This document shows positions 1 through 8,376 of a stretch of 32,976 nt of DNA, in pieces. Location of the stretch: the NCBI GenBank assembly GCA_017561055.1, contig JAFZDT010000050.1:1-32976 (forward strand). Reading direction: 5' to 3'. The stretch comes from Erysipelotrichaceae bacterium (GTDB lineage Bacteria; Bacillota_I; Bacilli_A; Erysipelotrichales; Erysipelotrichaceae). Made by a program: the position numbers and the translations under genes. The first letter of the stretch is position 1. The number at the start of each line of letters is the position of its first letter. A model generated the notes under the pieces. That model was not told the origin of the DNA. It was given only the letters and a program-made list of their open reading frames with translations, and did not search any database.

Positions 1-72
1 ACGTTTTCCGTTTTTATAATCTAATACTGCTTGAACCTTTTCTTCTATTGTATACTTACTCTTTCTTCCCAT
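1..72 (-). CDS. IS3-type transposase OrfA, N-terminal fragment
   Basis: The first 24 codons are visible, starting MGRKSKYTIEEK and ending NGKR at the window edge. This matches the opening of the helix-turn-helix protein (OrfA) of IS3/IS150-type transposases, a short basic segment followed by an amphipathic helix with a YTIEEKVQAV pattern. The ATG at 72 is preceded on the minus strand by a strong AAGGAGGGA ribosome binding site with suitable spacing, which fixes the start. In this family OrfA binds the terminal inverted repeats, and a frameshift usually joins it to the DDE-catalytic OrfB; neither can be checked here because the rest is outside the window. The gene lies downstream of, and on the same strand as, the CYTH gene. 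A stand-alone helix-turn-helix regulator is less likely. Confidence 0.7.
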   Translation of the reverse strand, partial: MGRKSKYTIEEKVQAVLDYKNGKR

Positions 73-79
73 AAGAAAA

Positions 80-135
80 GATCCCTCCTTCCATAAACAA
101 CTTTATTTATTTTAGTTGTCTACTTTAGAGGGATC
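80..135 (-). promoter_or_regulatory. Two-tier hairpin burying the transposase ribosome binding site
   Basis: On the minus strand GATCCCTC (from 128-135) is perfectly complementary to GAGGGATC (from 80-87), which contains the core of the transposase Shine-Dalgarno sequence. Nested inside, ACAACT (114-119) pairs with AGTTGT (97-102) across an A/T loop. A transcript entering from outside the element would contain both arms. One started inside the element, downstream of the outer arm, would lack the first arm. This resembles the known protection of IS10 and IS50 transposase genes from read-through expression. Confidence 0.55.
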
Positions 136-141
136 ATATCA

Positions 142-687
142 CTAGTCATTCTTTTCTTTTGCTTGTAAACAACGTTTTACTTTGGAGATAGGGTTAGGAA
201 TGAATTCAATGTTTGCTTGTTTTAGAATGTTTATAAAAGACTCTAGATGATTATGAGAATTGATTACTTCATATTCAATTTCATAATCTATAATTCCATA
301 ATATTCATTAATATCAAAACATAACTCTGCTTGATTAGGAATTACATAAGTGAAACGATTGGTTGTTAACTTGCCAATCTCATTGTACGGAGGAAATAAT
401 TTTCTTTCTTCCAAAATTTTAAGAATATCGCTATCATCCATTAAATTTAAGGAATGGGTATATTTTTCATATTCTTGAACATAATCTGGATATTTTTCTT
501 TTAAAGTAAAAAGATATTTTCCTTCTTTTTCTCTAATTCTAATAGATTGATAATTCGTTTTGTTTGTTGAAGAAAAGTAATAATTCGTTTGTTTGATAAA
601 ATTTGATGGTAAATAAAATTGTAATAATGCATCGAATTGTTCCTTAGTTAAAATCATTTTCAATTCTACTTCTTTATTTTCAAGCAT
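142..687 (-). CDS. CYTH domain protein (triphosphate tunnel fold)
   Basis: The protein has 181 residues. The N-terminus carries the CYTH signature ExExK (E6-V-E-L-K10), followed by alternating charged strand segments such as SIRIREKEGKYLFTLKEK and EYEKY, typical of the triphosphate tunnel fold that binds a triphosphate substrate and metal ions. The length fits the small single-domain Firmicutes family that includes Bacillus YjbK. The likely activity is inorganic triphosphate or nucleoside triphosphate hydrolysis, but the physiological substrate is not known from sequence. The ATG at 687 has an AGAGGA ribosome binding site. The gene is divergent from the PTS-like gene at 790. Its stop codon is 5 bases from the IS end, and no terminator of its own is visible between stop and element. 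Confidence 0.8.
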   Translation of the reverse strand: MLENKEVELKMILTKEQFDALLQFYLPSNFIKQTNYYFSSTNKTNYQSIRIREKEGKYLFTLKEKYPDYVQEYEKYTHSLNLMDDSDILKILEERKLFPPYNEIGKLTTNRFTYVIPNQAELCFDINEYYGIIDYEIEYEVINSHNHLESFINILKQANIEFIPNPISKVKRCLQAKEKND

Positions 688-738
688 AATAATCCTCTTT
701 TCTAGCTTATTAAAAACTACTACAAAATTTTCCTTTTG

Positions 739-767
739 TTGAAAGCAACTTTTTATAATGATATTAT
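739..767 (+). promoter_or_regulatory. Candidate sigma-A promoter for the PTS-like gene
   Basis: TTGAAA (739-744) and TATTAT (762-767) are separated by 17 bases, 23 bases upstream of the ATG at 790. An alternative -10, TATAAT at 754-759, has no well placed -35. Confidence 0.5.
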
Positions 768-789
768 ATTATATAGAGGTGATAAATAA

Positions 790-2379
790 ATGAAAAGATG
801 GTATTCATTGCTAGAAGTTCTTCAATTTCCTTTGAAAATGTTTTTTATAGCAATCGTACTTATGGGGATTGGTGATTTTTTTATAAATCCCAATATTACA
901 CCTTATATCAATGTAACAAATGAAATATTCTTATCAATTTGTAGATTTTTAAAATATGTAGGTAGTTTCTTAATTACATTATTTCCAATGTTAGTTGTAA
1001 TTAAATTATTATCTAAACGATATGAAGATTCAGTCCCAGCTTATGTTGGTGTAATTGCTTTTGTTATTTTCCATGTAGTGACGATGTTTGTTGCAACAAC
1101 AGATTTACCAAGTTATTGTTATTCTTCTTTTTTAGGAATGCAAATTGATGCAAAAGTGGTATTGTTATCTGTTGGTGGTATTCGTTATCCATTAGTAACT
1201 GGGTTATTATCAAGTATTATTGTAGTATTCATTACTAGAATGTGTTATATGAGTTCTAGAAGACGTTTTACTTATGGTGTTTTATCATTTATTGATAATG
1301 ATAGTTGGTCATTAATTACAACAATTGTATATACAGTTGTAGCTGCAATTTTATTCTCATTAGGATGGCCATATGTAATTAACTTCTTAAAACAATTATT
1401 TGAAATGATAGCATCTGATATCTATAATCCAATTAATATGTTTGTGTATGGCGTTATTGAACGTATCATGTCATTGTTTGGATTAGATGTATTAATTAGA
1501 AATCCATTCTGGCTAAATAGCTTAGGTGGATCTTGGATGGATGCTTTTGGTAAGAATTATGTTGGTGATGTAAGTATTTGGACTGCTTTAACAACACAAA
1601 ATTTAGATACATTTGGATATGGAAGATTCATCACTCCATATTATGTAATGAATATGTTTGCAGTTCCTGGAATGATTTGGGCTATGTTCTTTTTACATAC
1701 AGATAAAATGGAAAAAAGAAAATATGCTTTCTTCTTCGTATTAGCAACTATTGTTTCCGTGTTTAATGGAACATTAATTCCACTTGAAATCTTATTGATT
1801 ATATCAGCTCCAATGTTATATTTCATGCACGTATTATCAATGAGTACACTGTTTGCAATATTTACAGGTTTATCTGTACAATTGGGTTATACATTTACAG
1901 GAACATTAGAAACAGCTATGCCAGGTACATTAACATCATTGATTGGTTACTTTGGAAATGAAAATTATGCTCAAACAATTATGATTATTTTAATTGTTGG
2001 TGTTATTTATTTCATTCTATATTTCTTAATGACAAATCTATACTATAAAGTATTAGCTGGTGATTTCTTGGATATTCATAAAAATGAAGACACACTATTC
2101 ACTTTTATCGAAGCTATTGGTGGTGTTGCGAATATTCGTATTATCAATTCTTCATTAAACAAAATTACAGTTATGCTATATGATCCAACGAAATTAAATT
2201 ATCGATTATTAGAAGAAATTGACGTGTTTAAAGTATCAGAATCTCGTGCTGGTTTTGCGATTGAATTTGGTCCAAATAGTACAATTATCCGTAAGGGTGT
2301 TGTTCAAGAGTGGAAAAAGTATCAAGAAGAATTGTTAAGAAAACCAGTTGAACAAGAAAGTCAAATCAAAGTGAAGTAG
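790..2379 (+). CDS. PTS EIIC-EIIB-like membrane protein lacking canonical catalytic residues
   Basis: The protein has 529 residues. Residues 1 to about 425 are strongly hydrophobic and align with glucose-family EIIC permeases: the NPFW segment, the FITPYYVMNMFAVPGMIWAMFFLHT segment (like the G-F-P-V-M-M-F...YHTA region of PtsG), then GTLIPLE (327-333) followed by APMLYFMHV where PtsG has GITEPIE and APVLYVIH. Residues about 435-515 look like a glucose-type EIIB domain (EAIGGVANI, then IEFGPNSTII). Two functional positions are altered. The essential Glu of GITEP is Ile330, and the phosphorylated Cys of EIIB is Ser455 (NSSLNK where DACITR is usual). In classical EIICB the permease moves sugar while EIIB hands over phosphate; this protein cannot do so by the known route. 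It may be a sensor, a facilitator or a decaying gene. It is monocistronic, with its own promoter and terminator. Confidence 0.72.
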   Translation: MKRWYSLLEVLQFPLKMFFIAIVLMGIGDFFINPNITPYINVTNEIFLSICRFLKYVGSFLITLFPMLVVIKLLSKRYEDSVPAYVGVIAFVIFHVVTMFVATTDLPSYCYSSFLGMQIDAKVVLLSVGGIRYPLVTGLLSSIIVVFITRMCYMSSRRRFTYGVLSFIDNDSWSLITTIVYTVVAAILFSLGWPYVINFLKQLFEMIASDIYNPINMFVYGVIERIMSLFGLDVLIRNPFWLNSLGGSWMDAFGKNYVGDVSIWTALTTQNLDTFGYGRFITPYYVMNMFAVPGMIWAMFFLHTDKMEKRKYAFFFVLATIVSVFNGTLIPLEILLIISAPMLYFMHVLSMSTLFAIFTGLSVQLGYTFTGTLETAMPGTLTSLIGYFGNENYAQTIMIILIVGVIYFILYFLMTNLYYKVLAGDFLDIHKNEDTLFTFIEAIGGVANIRIINSSLNKITVMLYDPTKLNYRLLEEIDVFKVSESRAGFAIEFGPNSTIIRKGVVQEWKKYQEELLRKPVEQESQIKVK

Positions 2380-2405
2380 ATGGTAGCATCTACTTTTCTT
2401 TTTTT
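2374..2405 (+). terminator. Intrinsic terminator of the PTS-like gene
   Basis: A 9-bp perfect stem AAGTAGATG (2374-2382)/CATCTACTT (2387-2395) with loop GTAG is followed by a T-rich tract. The TAG stop codon (2377-2379) lies inside the left arm. Confidence 0.85.
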
Positions 2406-2413
2406 GTTATAAT
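2405..2413 (+). promoter_or_regulatory. Extended -10 promoter for mutS
   Basis: TGTTATAAT matches an extended -10 (TGnTATAAT). It begins at the last T of the preceding terminator tract and lies 23 bases before the mutS ATG. No -35 consensus is seen because that position falls in the terminator stem. Confidence 0.6.
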
Positions 2414-2436
2414 AGATAAAGACAGTAGGTGAGATT

Positions 2437-4974
2437 ATGGCAGAATATACGCCAATGATGCAACAGTATTTAGAAGTTAAAAAGAACTATTTAGATGCAT
2501 TAGTATTTTATAGATTAGGCGACTTTTATGAGTTGTTTTTTGATGATGCAAAAACTGCATCTCATGAATTAGATTTAGTATTAACTGGAAGAAATGCAGG
2601 TGTTGAGGAAAAAGTTCCTATGTGCGGAGTTCCTCATCATGCTGTAAATGGATATATTCAAAGATTAATTGCGAAAGGTTATAAAGTTGCGATTGTTGAA
2701 CAATTAGAAGATCCATCACAAGCAACAGGTATTGTTAAACGTGATGTAATTCGTGTGGTTACTCCTGGAACTATTATGGATGAATCTTTGGATGAAAGAA
2801 TGAGTATTTATATTGCGTCTGTTTATGATTATCAATATGGATATGCAGTAACTATGTGTGAAATGGCTACAGGGGAAACAAAAGGGTACTATGTAGAAAA
2901 GAGTGATCAAGCCTTAGTACAATTCTTAAAAGCGAAAAGTGTTAGAGAAATTGTAGTTGATCAACAATTTGTAGAATCTGAAGCTGCTCATTTAATTAAA
3001 CAAACAAGTGGTATTACTATTTCTGTATGTGATAGTTATGAATTAAAAGAAGAGTATAACTACTTATGTAAAGAAGTAGAAGATTTACGTATCATTTCTT
3101 CAGTAGGAAGATTGTTACAATATTTAGAAACAACACAAAAAAGAATGATGCAACATCTTCAAGTAGTAACAATTGCAGATGAAGCAGAATCTTTATATAT
3201 GGACTATTCTACAAAACAAAATTTAGAATTGATTGTACCTTTACGTACATCAAGTAAAAATGAAACTTTATGGTCTTTTATGGATCATTGTAGAAGTAGT
3301 ATGGGTTCTCGTTTGTTGAAGAAGTGGGTAGAGTATCCATTATTAGATAGAGTGTTAATTGAACAACGTTTAAATATGATTGAATATTTAAATCGTAATT
3401 TTATGGCTAAGGGTGATTTGAAAGAAGCGTTATCTAAAATTTATGATTTAGATCGTTTAATTACTCGTATAGCTTATGGCAGTGCAAATGCTAAAGATTG
3501 TTTACGTTTACAACAAACATTATTACAAGCGCCTATCATTTTAGATATTATGAGAGATAGTGGTATCTATAGTTTGTTTGATGAAGTGGATGCATGTGGT
3601 GATGCCTTAGCATTAATTAAAGATGTATTTGTAGAAAATCCACCAGCATCTATTAAAGAAGGAAATATGTTTGTGGATGGTTATAATGAACTATTAGATG
3701 AATATCGTGATATTCAACGAAATGGTAAAGCATGGATTGCAGCATTAGAAAATAAAGAGAGAGAACGTACTCAAATTAAAAATCTTAAAATTGGTTATAA
3801 TCGTGTGTTTGGTTACTTTATTGAAGTAAGTAAAGGTAATGTCGCTTTAGTACAAGATGACTGGGGATATGTAAGAAAACAAACTCTAACCAATGCCGAG
3901 CGTTTTGTAACTAGTGAGTTAAAAGAGAGAGAAGATGCTATTTTACATGCTGAAGAACGTACAATTCGTTTAGAAACAGAGTTATTCTTAGCATTAATGA
4001 ATGAAATGAAGAAACATATTCCTCATTTACAACAATTGTCTCATGCACTAGCTATTGCGGATGCATTATATTCATTATCTGTTGTGAGTGAAGGAAGTAG
4101 TTATGTTCGTCCAGTATTTAATGAAGATAATCACTTACATATCGTAGGTGGCAGACATCCAATTATTGAAGCAATGTATAAAGATACTCGTTACATTCCT
4201 AATGATGTAACTATGAGTAATGATAAGAATGTATTAATTATTACTGGGCCTAATATGGGTGGTAAAAGTACCTATATGCGCCAAACAGTTATTATTATTT
4301 TAATGGCACAAATTGGTTGTTATGTTCCTTGTGAAAAAGCAGAACTTCCAATCTTTGATAAGGTATTTACTCGTATTGGAGCAAGTGATGATATTTTAAG
4401 TGGACAATCAACATTCATGGTAGAAATGAGTGAAGCGAACCAAGCATTAAAACATGCGACAGAAAATTCATTTATTCTATTTGATGAAATTGGTAGAGGT
4501 ACATCTACCTATGATGGTATGGCATTAGCACAATCAATGTTAGAGTATATTACTTCTTGTATTGGTGCTAAAACCATGTTCTCAACACACTATCATGAAT
4601 TAACACAAATGGAAGATACATTACCTGGGGTACATAATGTGCATGTTGAAGTACATGAAAAGAATGATCAAGTTACTTTCTTATATAAGATTAAAGATGG
4701 TAGAGCGGATCGTTCTTATGGTATTAATGTAGCTCGTTTAGCGAAGTTACCTGAAAGTGTATTAGATCGTGCACAAGTATTATTGAATTCTTTTGAACAA
4801 AAGAAAACCAATAAGAAACAAGTACAATCACAAATGTTAATGATGGAAAGAATTCCAGTAGGATTAGAAAATGTTAAGAAGACATTGGATATGATTGATC
4901 CAAATCGATTGACTCCAATAGAAGCTCTACAATTAGTGATGGATTTAAAAACAGAAGTAAATAAGAAGGACTAA
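2437..4974 (+). CDS. mutS: DNA mismatch repair protein MutS
   Basis: MutS recognises mismatches and small loops and, after ATP-driven conversion to a sliding clamp, recruits MutL. At 845 residues it has the usual length. The mismatch-reading Phe-x-Glu motif is present near residue 30 (GDFYELF). The Walker A loop GPNMGGKST is at 604-612, Walker B with FDEIGRG near 682-687, and the FSTHYHEL switch after it. The C-terminus contains QMLMM, a possible weak beta-clamp binding motif of the QLxLF type (inference). The ATG at 2437 follows an AGGTGAG ribosome binding site. It is the first gene of a mutS-mutL-miaA-tcdA unit, with a 3-base gap to mutL, so repair proteins are co-expressed with two tRNA A37 modification enzymes. 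Confidence 0.97.
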   Translation: MAEYTPMMQQYLEVKKNYLDALVFYRLGDFYELFFDDAKTASHELDLVLTGRNAGVEEKVPMCGVPHHAVNGYIQRLIAKGYKVAIVEQLEDPSQATGIVKRDVIRVVTPGTIMDESLDERMSIYIASVYDYQYGYAVTMCEMATGETKGYYVEKSDQALVQFLKAKSVREIVVDQQFVESEAAHLIKQTSGITISVCDSYELKEEYNYLCKEVEDLRIISSVGRLLQYLETTQKRMMQHLQVVTIADEAESLYMDYSTKQNLELIVPLRTSSKNETLWSFMDHCRSSMGSRLLKKWVEYPLLDRVLIEQRLNMIEYLNRNFMAKGDLKEALSKIYDLDRLITRIAYGSANAKDCLRLQQTLLQAPIILDIMRDSGIYSLFDEVDACGDALALIKDVFVENPPASIKEGNMFVDGYNELLDEYRDIQRNGKAWIAALENKERERTQIKNLKIGYNRVFGYFIEVSKGNVALVQDDWGYVRKQTLTNAERFVTSELKEREDAILHAEERTIRLETELFLALMNEMKKHIPHLQQLSHALAIADALYSLSVVSEGSSYVRPVFNEDNHLHIVGGRHPIIEAMYKDTRYIPNDVTMSNDKNVLIITGPNMGGKSTYMRQTVIIILMAQIGCYVPCEKAELPIFDKVFTRIGASDDILSGQSTFMVEMSEANQALKHATENSFILFDEIGRGTSTYDGMALAQSMLEYITSCIGAKTMFSTHYHELTQMEDTLPGVHNVHVEVHEKNDQVTFLYKIKDGRADRSYGINVARLAKLPESVLDRAQVLLNSFEQKKTNKKQVQSQMLMMERIPVGLENVKKTLDMIDPNRLTPIEALQLVMDLKTEVNKKD

Positions 4975-4977
4975 TGT

Positions 4978-6762
4978 ATGGGAAAGATTATAAAGTTAGA
5001 TGAACATTTATCGAATATGATTGCGGCTGGAGAAGTTGTAGAAAGGCCAATGGGAGTTATTAAAGAATTGGTTGAAAATGCAATTGATGCTCAAGCAACA
5101 CGTATTCAAGTGAAAATTATAGATGGTGGTATTCAATCCATTCAAGTTATAGACAATGGATGTGGTATGGATAAGGAAGATGCAGTAAATGCCTTCCAAA
5201 GACATGCGACAAGTAAGATTAAAACAATCAATGATTTATGGTCTATACAAACACTAGGGTTTAGAGGAGAGGCTTTACCATCGATTGCCTCAGTGGCAAA
5301 AGTCAATTTATTAACATGTGATGGTGTAGATTCTACACGTATCGATATGGAATATGGAAAAATGGTATCTGCAGGACCATATGCAGTACCAAAAGGAACG
5401 GATATTACCGTATCCGGTTTATTCCATAAAACACCAGCACGTTTAAAACACATGAAATCAGTGAATTCTGAAACGAATGCTATTGTTGATGTGATGGAGA
5501 AATTTGCATTCTCCCATCCTGAAATTGCATTCTCATTGATTTGTAATGATGTAACTCGTTTAGAAACAAATGGGAATGGTTCTTTAGCAGAAGTGGCTTA
5601 TAGAGTCTATGGTAAAGAAGTTGCTAAGAATTGTGTAAATGTAGCTTTTGAAGATTATGATTTCAAAGTATCAGGTGTAATTGTATTACCACATGTTACA
5701 CGCGCAACAAAACAATATATGACATTGTTTATCAATGGTCGTATTGTGCATCATTATTTAATTCAAAAAGCGATACTAGAAGCATATCGTAAATATATTT
5801 CACCAGAAAGATATCCTATCTGTATTTTAAATATAGAAATGGATTATCAATTAGTAGATGTGAATGTACATCCTTCTAAATGGGAAATTCGTTTATCAAA
5901 AGAAAAACAATTATATGACTTACTAGCAAAACAAATTCATAAAGAAATACATGCAAATATGAATGTGATGGAAGTAGATAGTCCTAAGACATTAGTAACA
6001 CCTAAACCAAAGGTGGAATTACAAAACCTATTTGAAGATGTATATGTGAATGAAGTAAAAGTAAAGGAAGAACCTGTAACTTATATTACAGAAGAAGTTC
6101 CTGTGATTATTAAAGAAGAAAAACAACCAGTAGAAGTTAAATCTACAGTTGTAGAGCAAGATGTTAAAGTAGAAAAGAAGAATACTTTACCAGATTTAAA
6201 GGTTATTGGACAATTACATGGTAAGTATATCTTGGCACAAGGTGAACAAGGATTATACATCATTGATCAACATGCGGCTCAAGAAAAGTACAATTATGAA
6301 GTATTTAAGAATGCTATCAGTAAACAATCATTTACTATGCAACCATTGTTAATGCCGATTGTATTAGAAATATCTTTAAGCCAAGCAGTTCGCATTGAAG
6401 AAATGAATGAACAATTATCGCAAATTGGTATTCAATTTGAACCATTTGGAAATAATACAGTATTATGTAGAGAATTACCAAACTGGATTCAAAAAGTAGA
6501 AATTAAAGAATTTTTACAAGATATGATTGATTTGTATAATCAAAATAAGACATATACGATTGATGAAATTCGCAAAGAAGCCATAGCTTCTTTAGCTTGT
6601 CATTACTCAATTAAATTCAATCGACATTTGTCGAATGTGGAATTACAACAAGTAATTGATGATTTAGGTAAATGTGACGAACCATATCATTGTCCTCATG
6701 GAAGACCTACATTAATCTGTATTAGTGAAAAACAATTAATAAAGGAGTTTAAACGTGGATAA
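4978..6762 (+). CDS. mutL: DNA mismatch repair endonuclease MutL
   Basis: MutL links MutS to strand removal. The N-terminal GHKL ATPase shows E33-N-x-x-D37 (ENAIDA), DNGCGMD near 58-64 and GFRGEAL. The C-terminal domain carries the metal-dependent nuclease motif DQHA(x)2E(x)4E starting at Asp430 (DQHAAQEKYNYE) and the late CPHGRP motif. This is therefore the nicking form of MutL, as expected for a bacterium without MutH. QPLLMP at 455-460 sits where Bacillus MutL has its beta-clamp binding QEMIVP. Between the domains (about 335-400) lies a Lys/Glu/Val-rich linker. The ATG at 4978 has an AAGAAGGA site inside the end of mutS. The 3' end overlaps miaA by 8 bases. Confidence 0.97.
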   Translation: MGKIIKLDEHLSNMIAAGEVVERPMGVIKELVENAIDAQATRIQVKIIDGGIQSIQVIDNGCGMDKEDAVNAFQRHATSKIKTINDLWSIQTLGFRGEALPSIASVAKVNLLTCDGVDSTRIDMEYGKMVSAGPYAVPKGTDITVSGLFHKTPARLKHMKSVNSETNAIVDVMEKFAFSHPEIAFSLICNDVTRLETNGNGSLAEVAYRVYGKEVAKNCVNVAFEDYDFKVSGVIVLPHVTRATKQYMTLFINGRIVHHYLIQKAILEAYRKYISPERYPICILNIEMDYQLVDVNVHPSKWEIRLSKEKQLYDLLAKQIHKEIHANMNVMEVDSPKTLVTPKPKVELQNLFEDVYVNEVKVKEEPVTYITEEVPVIIKEEKQPVEVKSTVVEQDVKVEKKNTLPDLKVIGQLHGKYILAQGEQGLYIIDQHAAQEKYNYEVFKNAISKQSFTMQPLLMPIVLEISLSQAVRIEEMNEQLSQIGIQFEPFGNNTVLCRELPNWIQKVEIKEFLQDMIDLYNQNKTYTIDEIRKEAIASLACHYSIKFNRHLSNVELQQVIDDLGKCDEPYHCPHGRPTLICISEKQLIKEFKRG

Positions 6763-7681
6763 AGTTATAGCTGTTGTTGGACCTACAGGAGTAGGGAAAA
6801 CAAGTTTAAGTATTTTAATAGCCAAACATTTAGATACAGAAATTATTAGTGGTGACTCTATTCAAGTTTATAAAGGTTTGGATATTGGTTCTGCTAAAGT
6901 AACAGCAGAAGAAATGGATGGAGTAAAACATCATTTAATTGACGTCAAAGAATTAACTGATGAATATAATGTTATGGAGTTCCAAAAGGTTTCTCGTGAA
7001 ATTATGGCTTCATTACATCAAGAAAGTAAGATTCCAGTAATTGCTGGAGGAACTGGTTTATATATCAAATCAACACTGTATGATTATGTTTTCAAAGAAC
7101 AAGAAGATGACACAGAGTTTATGAAGGAACATCAACAATATACAAGTGAACAATTGTATGCGATGTTAAAAGAACTTGATCCTAAATCATGTGAAACAAT
7201 TCATATGAATAATCGTAAACGCATATTACGTGCCTTATTTATGGCTAAATCTGGAAATATAAAATCAGAGATTATTGATTCTCAACAACATAAACCAATT
7301 TATGATGCATTTATTATTGGATGTACAATGGATCGAGCAAAATTGTATGAACGTATCAATCTTAGGGTAGAACTAATGATGAACCAAGGCTTGTTCGAAG
7401 AAATACAAACTCTTAGTAAGGTAGAGGGTATTTGGAATATGCAAGGTATGCAAGGAATTGGATATCGTGAGTGGCAACAATATTTCCTAGGAAATCAAAC
7501 AAAAGAAGAAGTTATTGAAAATATTCAAAAACATTCTCGTCAATTCGCAAAAAGACAATATACTTGGTTCAATAATCAAATGAATGTACACTGGTATGAC
7601 ATGAGCTTACCTAATATTAGTGAACAAATTCTTAAAGATATAGATACTTGGAGGAATGTTTCATGTGGAATGAACGAATGA
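6755..7681 (+). CDS. miaA: tRNA dimethylallyltransferase MiaA
   Basis: MiaA transfers a dimethylallyl group to N6 of A37 in tRNAs reading codons that begin with U. The 308 residues open with the P-loop GPTGVGKT (9-16). They continue with the acceptor-binding DSIQVYKGLDIGSAK segment, HHLIDV, and GGTGLYIKS, which contacts the prenyl donor. Near the C-terminus are GMQGIGYREW and RQFAKRQYTWF, which contact tRNA. The start is a GTG at 6755 overlapping the end of mutL, preceded by AAAGGAG. The gene overlaps tcdA by 19 bases at its 3' end, so the two are probably translationally coupled and both act on position 37 of tRNA. Confidence 0.96.
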   Translation: MDKVIAVVGPTGVGKTSLSILIAKHLDTEIISGDSIQVYKGLDIGSAKVTAEEMDGVKHHLIDVKELTDEYNVMEFQKVSREIMASLHQESKIPVIAGGTGLYIKSTLYDYVFKEQEDDTEFMKEHQQYTSEQLYAMLKELDPKSCETIHMNNRKRILRALFMAKSGNIKSEIIDSQQHKPIYDAFIIGCTMDRAKLYERINLRVELMMNQGLFEEIQTLSKVEGIWNMQGMQGIGYREWQQYFLGNQTKEEVIENIQKHSRQFAKRQYTWFNNQMNVHWYDMSLPNISEQILKDIDTWRNVSCGMNE

Positions 7682-8376
7682 AGTATTTAATAGGGCAAGA
7701 GAATGTTGAACTCTTAACCAAGAAGAGAGTTGTGATTTTCGGTGTTGGTGGAGTAGGTTCATATGCTTGTGAAGCCCTAGCAAGAAGTGGAATTGGTTCA
7801 TTAGTGTTAATTGATCACGATGTTGTAGATGTAACAAACATCAATCGACAAATTCCAGCACTACATTCAACAGTTGGACTTAAAAAAGTAGATGTTATGA
7901 AACAAAGAATTGCGGATATTAATCCAGAATGTGATGTCACTGCATTTGATTGCTTTATGAATAAAGACAACATTGATGAAATTATGCAAGGACAAGTAGA
8001 TTTTATAGTAGATGCAATTGATACTGTCACCAGTAAATTGGATTTATATGAATATGCACAAGAAAAACAAATTCCGATTATTAGTTCATTAGGAATGGCA
8101 AATCGTTTAGATCCAACGAAAGTTATTGTAACTCGTTTGGATAAAACTGAAAATGATCCACTAGCTAAAAGTGTTAGAACACAAGCTAGAAGAAGAAATC
8201 TATCACTAAAAGTTCCAGTAGTATTTTCAACAGAAACACCAATTACTCAAAACAAAGTAATTAATGAAGATGGACAAACAAGGAAAGAAAAGTATCCTGT
8301 TTCAAGTAGTCCTTTTGTTCCTTCAAGTGCAGGATTAGCTTGTGCATCTTATGTAGTTAGAACATTAATTGAATAA
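7663..8376 (+). CDS. tcdA: tRNA threonylcarbamoyladenosine dehydratase TcdA (E1-like)
   Basis: TcdA uses ATP to cyclise the threonylcarbamoyl group on A37 of tRNA. The protein belongs to the ThiF/MoeB/E1 family: GVGGVG nucleotide loop at 27-32, acidic LIDHD strand after it, and N59-I-N61-R62-Q63, which matches the TNxNRQ motif. The C-terminal FVPSSAGLACASYV helix is typical of TcdA/YgdL. The frame opens with a TTG at 7648, but the ATG at 7663 is better placed after GGAGG (7650-7654) and gives 237 residues. This is a little shorter than the roughly 270 of the E. coli protein. It is the last gene of the mutS operon, with a strong terminator at its stop codon. Confidence 0.9.
   Translation: MWNERMKYLIGQENVELLTKKRVVIFGVGGVGSYACEALARSGIGSLVLIDHDVVDVTNINRQIPALHSTVGLKKVDVMKQRIADINPECDVTAFDCFMNKDNIDEIMQGQVDFIVDAIDTVTSKLDLYEYAQEKQIPIISSLGMANRLDPTKVIVTRLDKTENDPLAKSVRTQARRRNLSLKVPVVFSTETPITQNKVINEDGQTRKEKYPVSSSPFVPSSAGLACASYVVRTLIE

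Larger units (their letters stand above)
1..136 (-). mobile_element. Edge of an IS3-like insertion sequence (partial, runs off the left end)
   Basis: On the minus strand the element appears to begin at 136 with TGATCCCTC, in keeping with the TG ends of IS3-family elements, followed by a short leader and a transposase start codon at 72. The other end, the second reading frame and any target duplication lie outside the window. The boundary is inferred from the TG end and from the stop codon of the neighbouring gene at 142-144. It was not compared with a second copy. Confidence 0.6.

Noticed and set aside
5142-5453. Antisense frame of 103 codons opposite mutL
   Set aside because: It is opposite the conserved ATPase domain of MutL, with no independent signals.
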